In this document: positions 5,050-5,069 of the stretch, piece after piece
Numbering within the stretch: the stretch's first letter is position 1
Layout: the number at the start of each line of letters is the position of its first letter
NCBI GenBank assembly: GCA_003446375.1
Contig: DMAW01000102.1
Span: 10,996 to 16,064, forward strand
From: Eubacteriaceae bacterium
GTDB taxonomy: Bacteria > Bacillota > Clostridia > Eubacteriales > Alkalibacteraceae
Length of the DNA: 5,069 nucleotides
Reading direction: 5' to 3'
Notes under the pieces: model-generated
What the model was told of the DNA's origin: nothing
Databases searched by the model: none
The model's input: the letters and a program-made list of their open reading frames with translations, nothing else
Position numbers and translations under genes: made by a program

Positions 5050-5069
5050 TAGTGTCAAGTTTGGCACTA
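5050..5069. repeat. Imperfect 20-bp palindrome at the right edge
   Basis: TAGTGTCAAGTTTGGCACTA matches its own reverse complement at 16 of 20 positions, with 5-bp perfect outer arms TAGTG/CACTA. It lies about 26 bases upstream of the dehydrogenase ATG. It could be an operator for that gene, the end of a mobile element, or (through TTGGCAC on the plus strand) the -24 half of a sigma-54 promoter reading out of the window. The sequence ends too soon to choose. Confidence 0.4.

Overview
The window looks like chromosomal DNA of a low-GC Firmicute, probably an anaerobic Clostridia-type bacterium. This is inferred from AT-rich intergenic DNA, strong AGGGGG/AAGGAG ribosome binding sites, a likely TTG start, and a PAS-type sigma-54 activator. 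No RNA gene, CRISPR array or complete mobile element was seen. The species cannot be named from this stretch.

Layout from left to right. (1) The minus strand at the left edge holds only the first codons of a gene starting MKKETLNI. It has a consensus sigma-A promoter (TTGACA-N16-TATAAT) and a G-tract inverted repeat over the start site that resembles a CsoR copper-repressor operator, so it is probably a copper ATPase (copA) or another copper-efflux gene. (2) A hairpin terminator at 216-259 ends the next gene. (3) 270-1583 (-) is a full-length RuBisCO-like protein (form IV type), which by eye keeps the carbamate/metal lysine and one phosphate site but has lost the second phosphate site. (4) 1584-1943 is a dense divergent control region. 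It has an exact sigma-54 promoter (TGGCAC-N5-TTGCA) reading into the RuBisCO-like gene, two copies of GTGC-N6-GCAC about 141 and 206 bp upstream of its predicted start site, and a sigma-A-type promoter for the regulator. (5) 1944-3338 (+) is a PAS / AAA+ / Fis-HTH sigma-54 enhancer-binding protein. (6) 3417-3815 (+) is a small DUF3052-like protein, perhaps co-transcribed with the regulator. (7) A two-arm hairpin at 3898-3937 and a short direct repeat separate it from (8) 4002-5024 (-), a zinc-dependent medium-chain alcohol/polyol dehydrogenase. (9) The last 20 bases form an imperfect palindrome.

The most interesting unit is the divergent pair. A RuBisCO-like protein, apparently transcribed alone because its terminator lies 10 bases past its stop, is placed under a perfect sigma-54 promoter with twin enhancer sites and a dedicated neighbouring activator that senses through a PAS domain and has no phosphorylation receiver. 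This suggests an on-demand catabolic enzyme acting on a singly phosphorylated sugar-derived substrate. The neighbouring dehydrogenase could belong to the same sugar or polyol pathway, but nothing in the sequence proves this. The copper-related gene is a separate unit.
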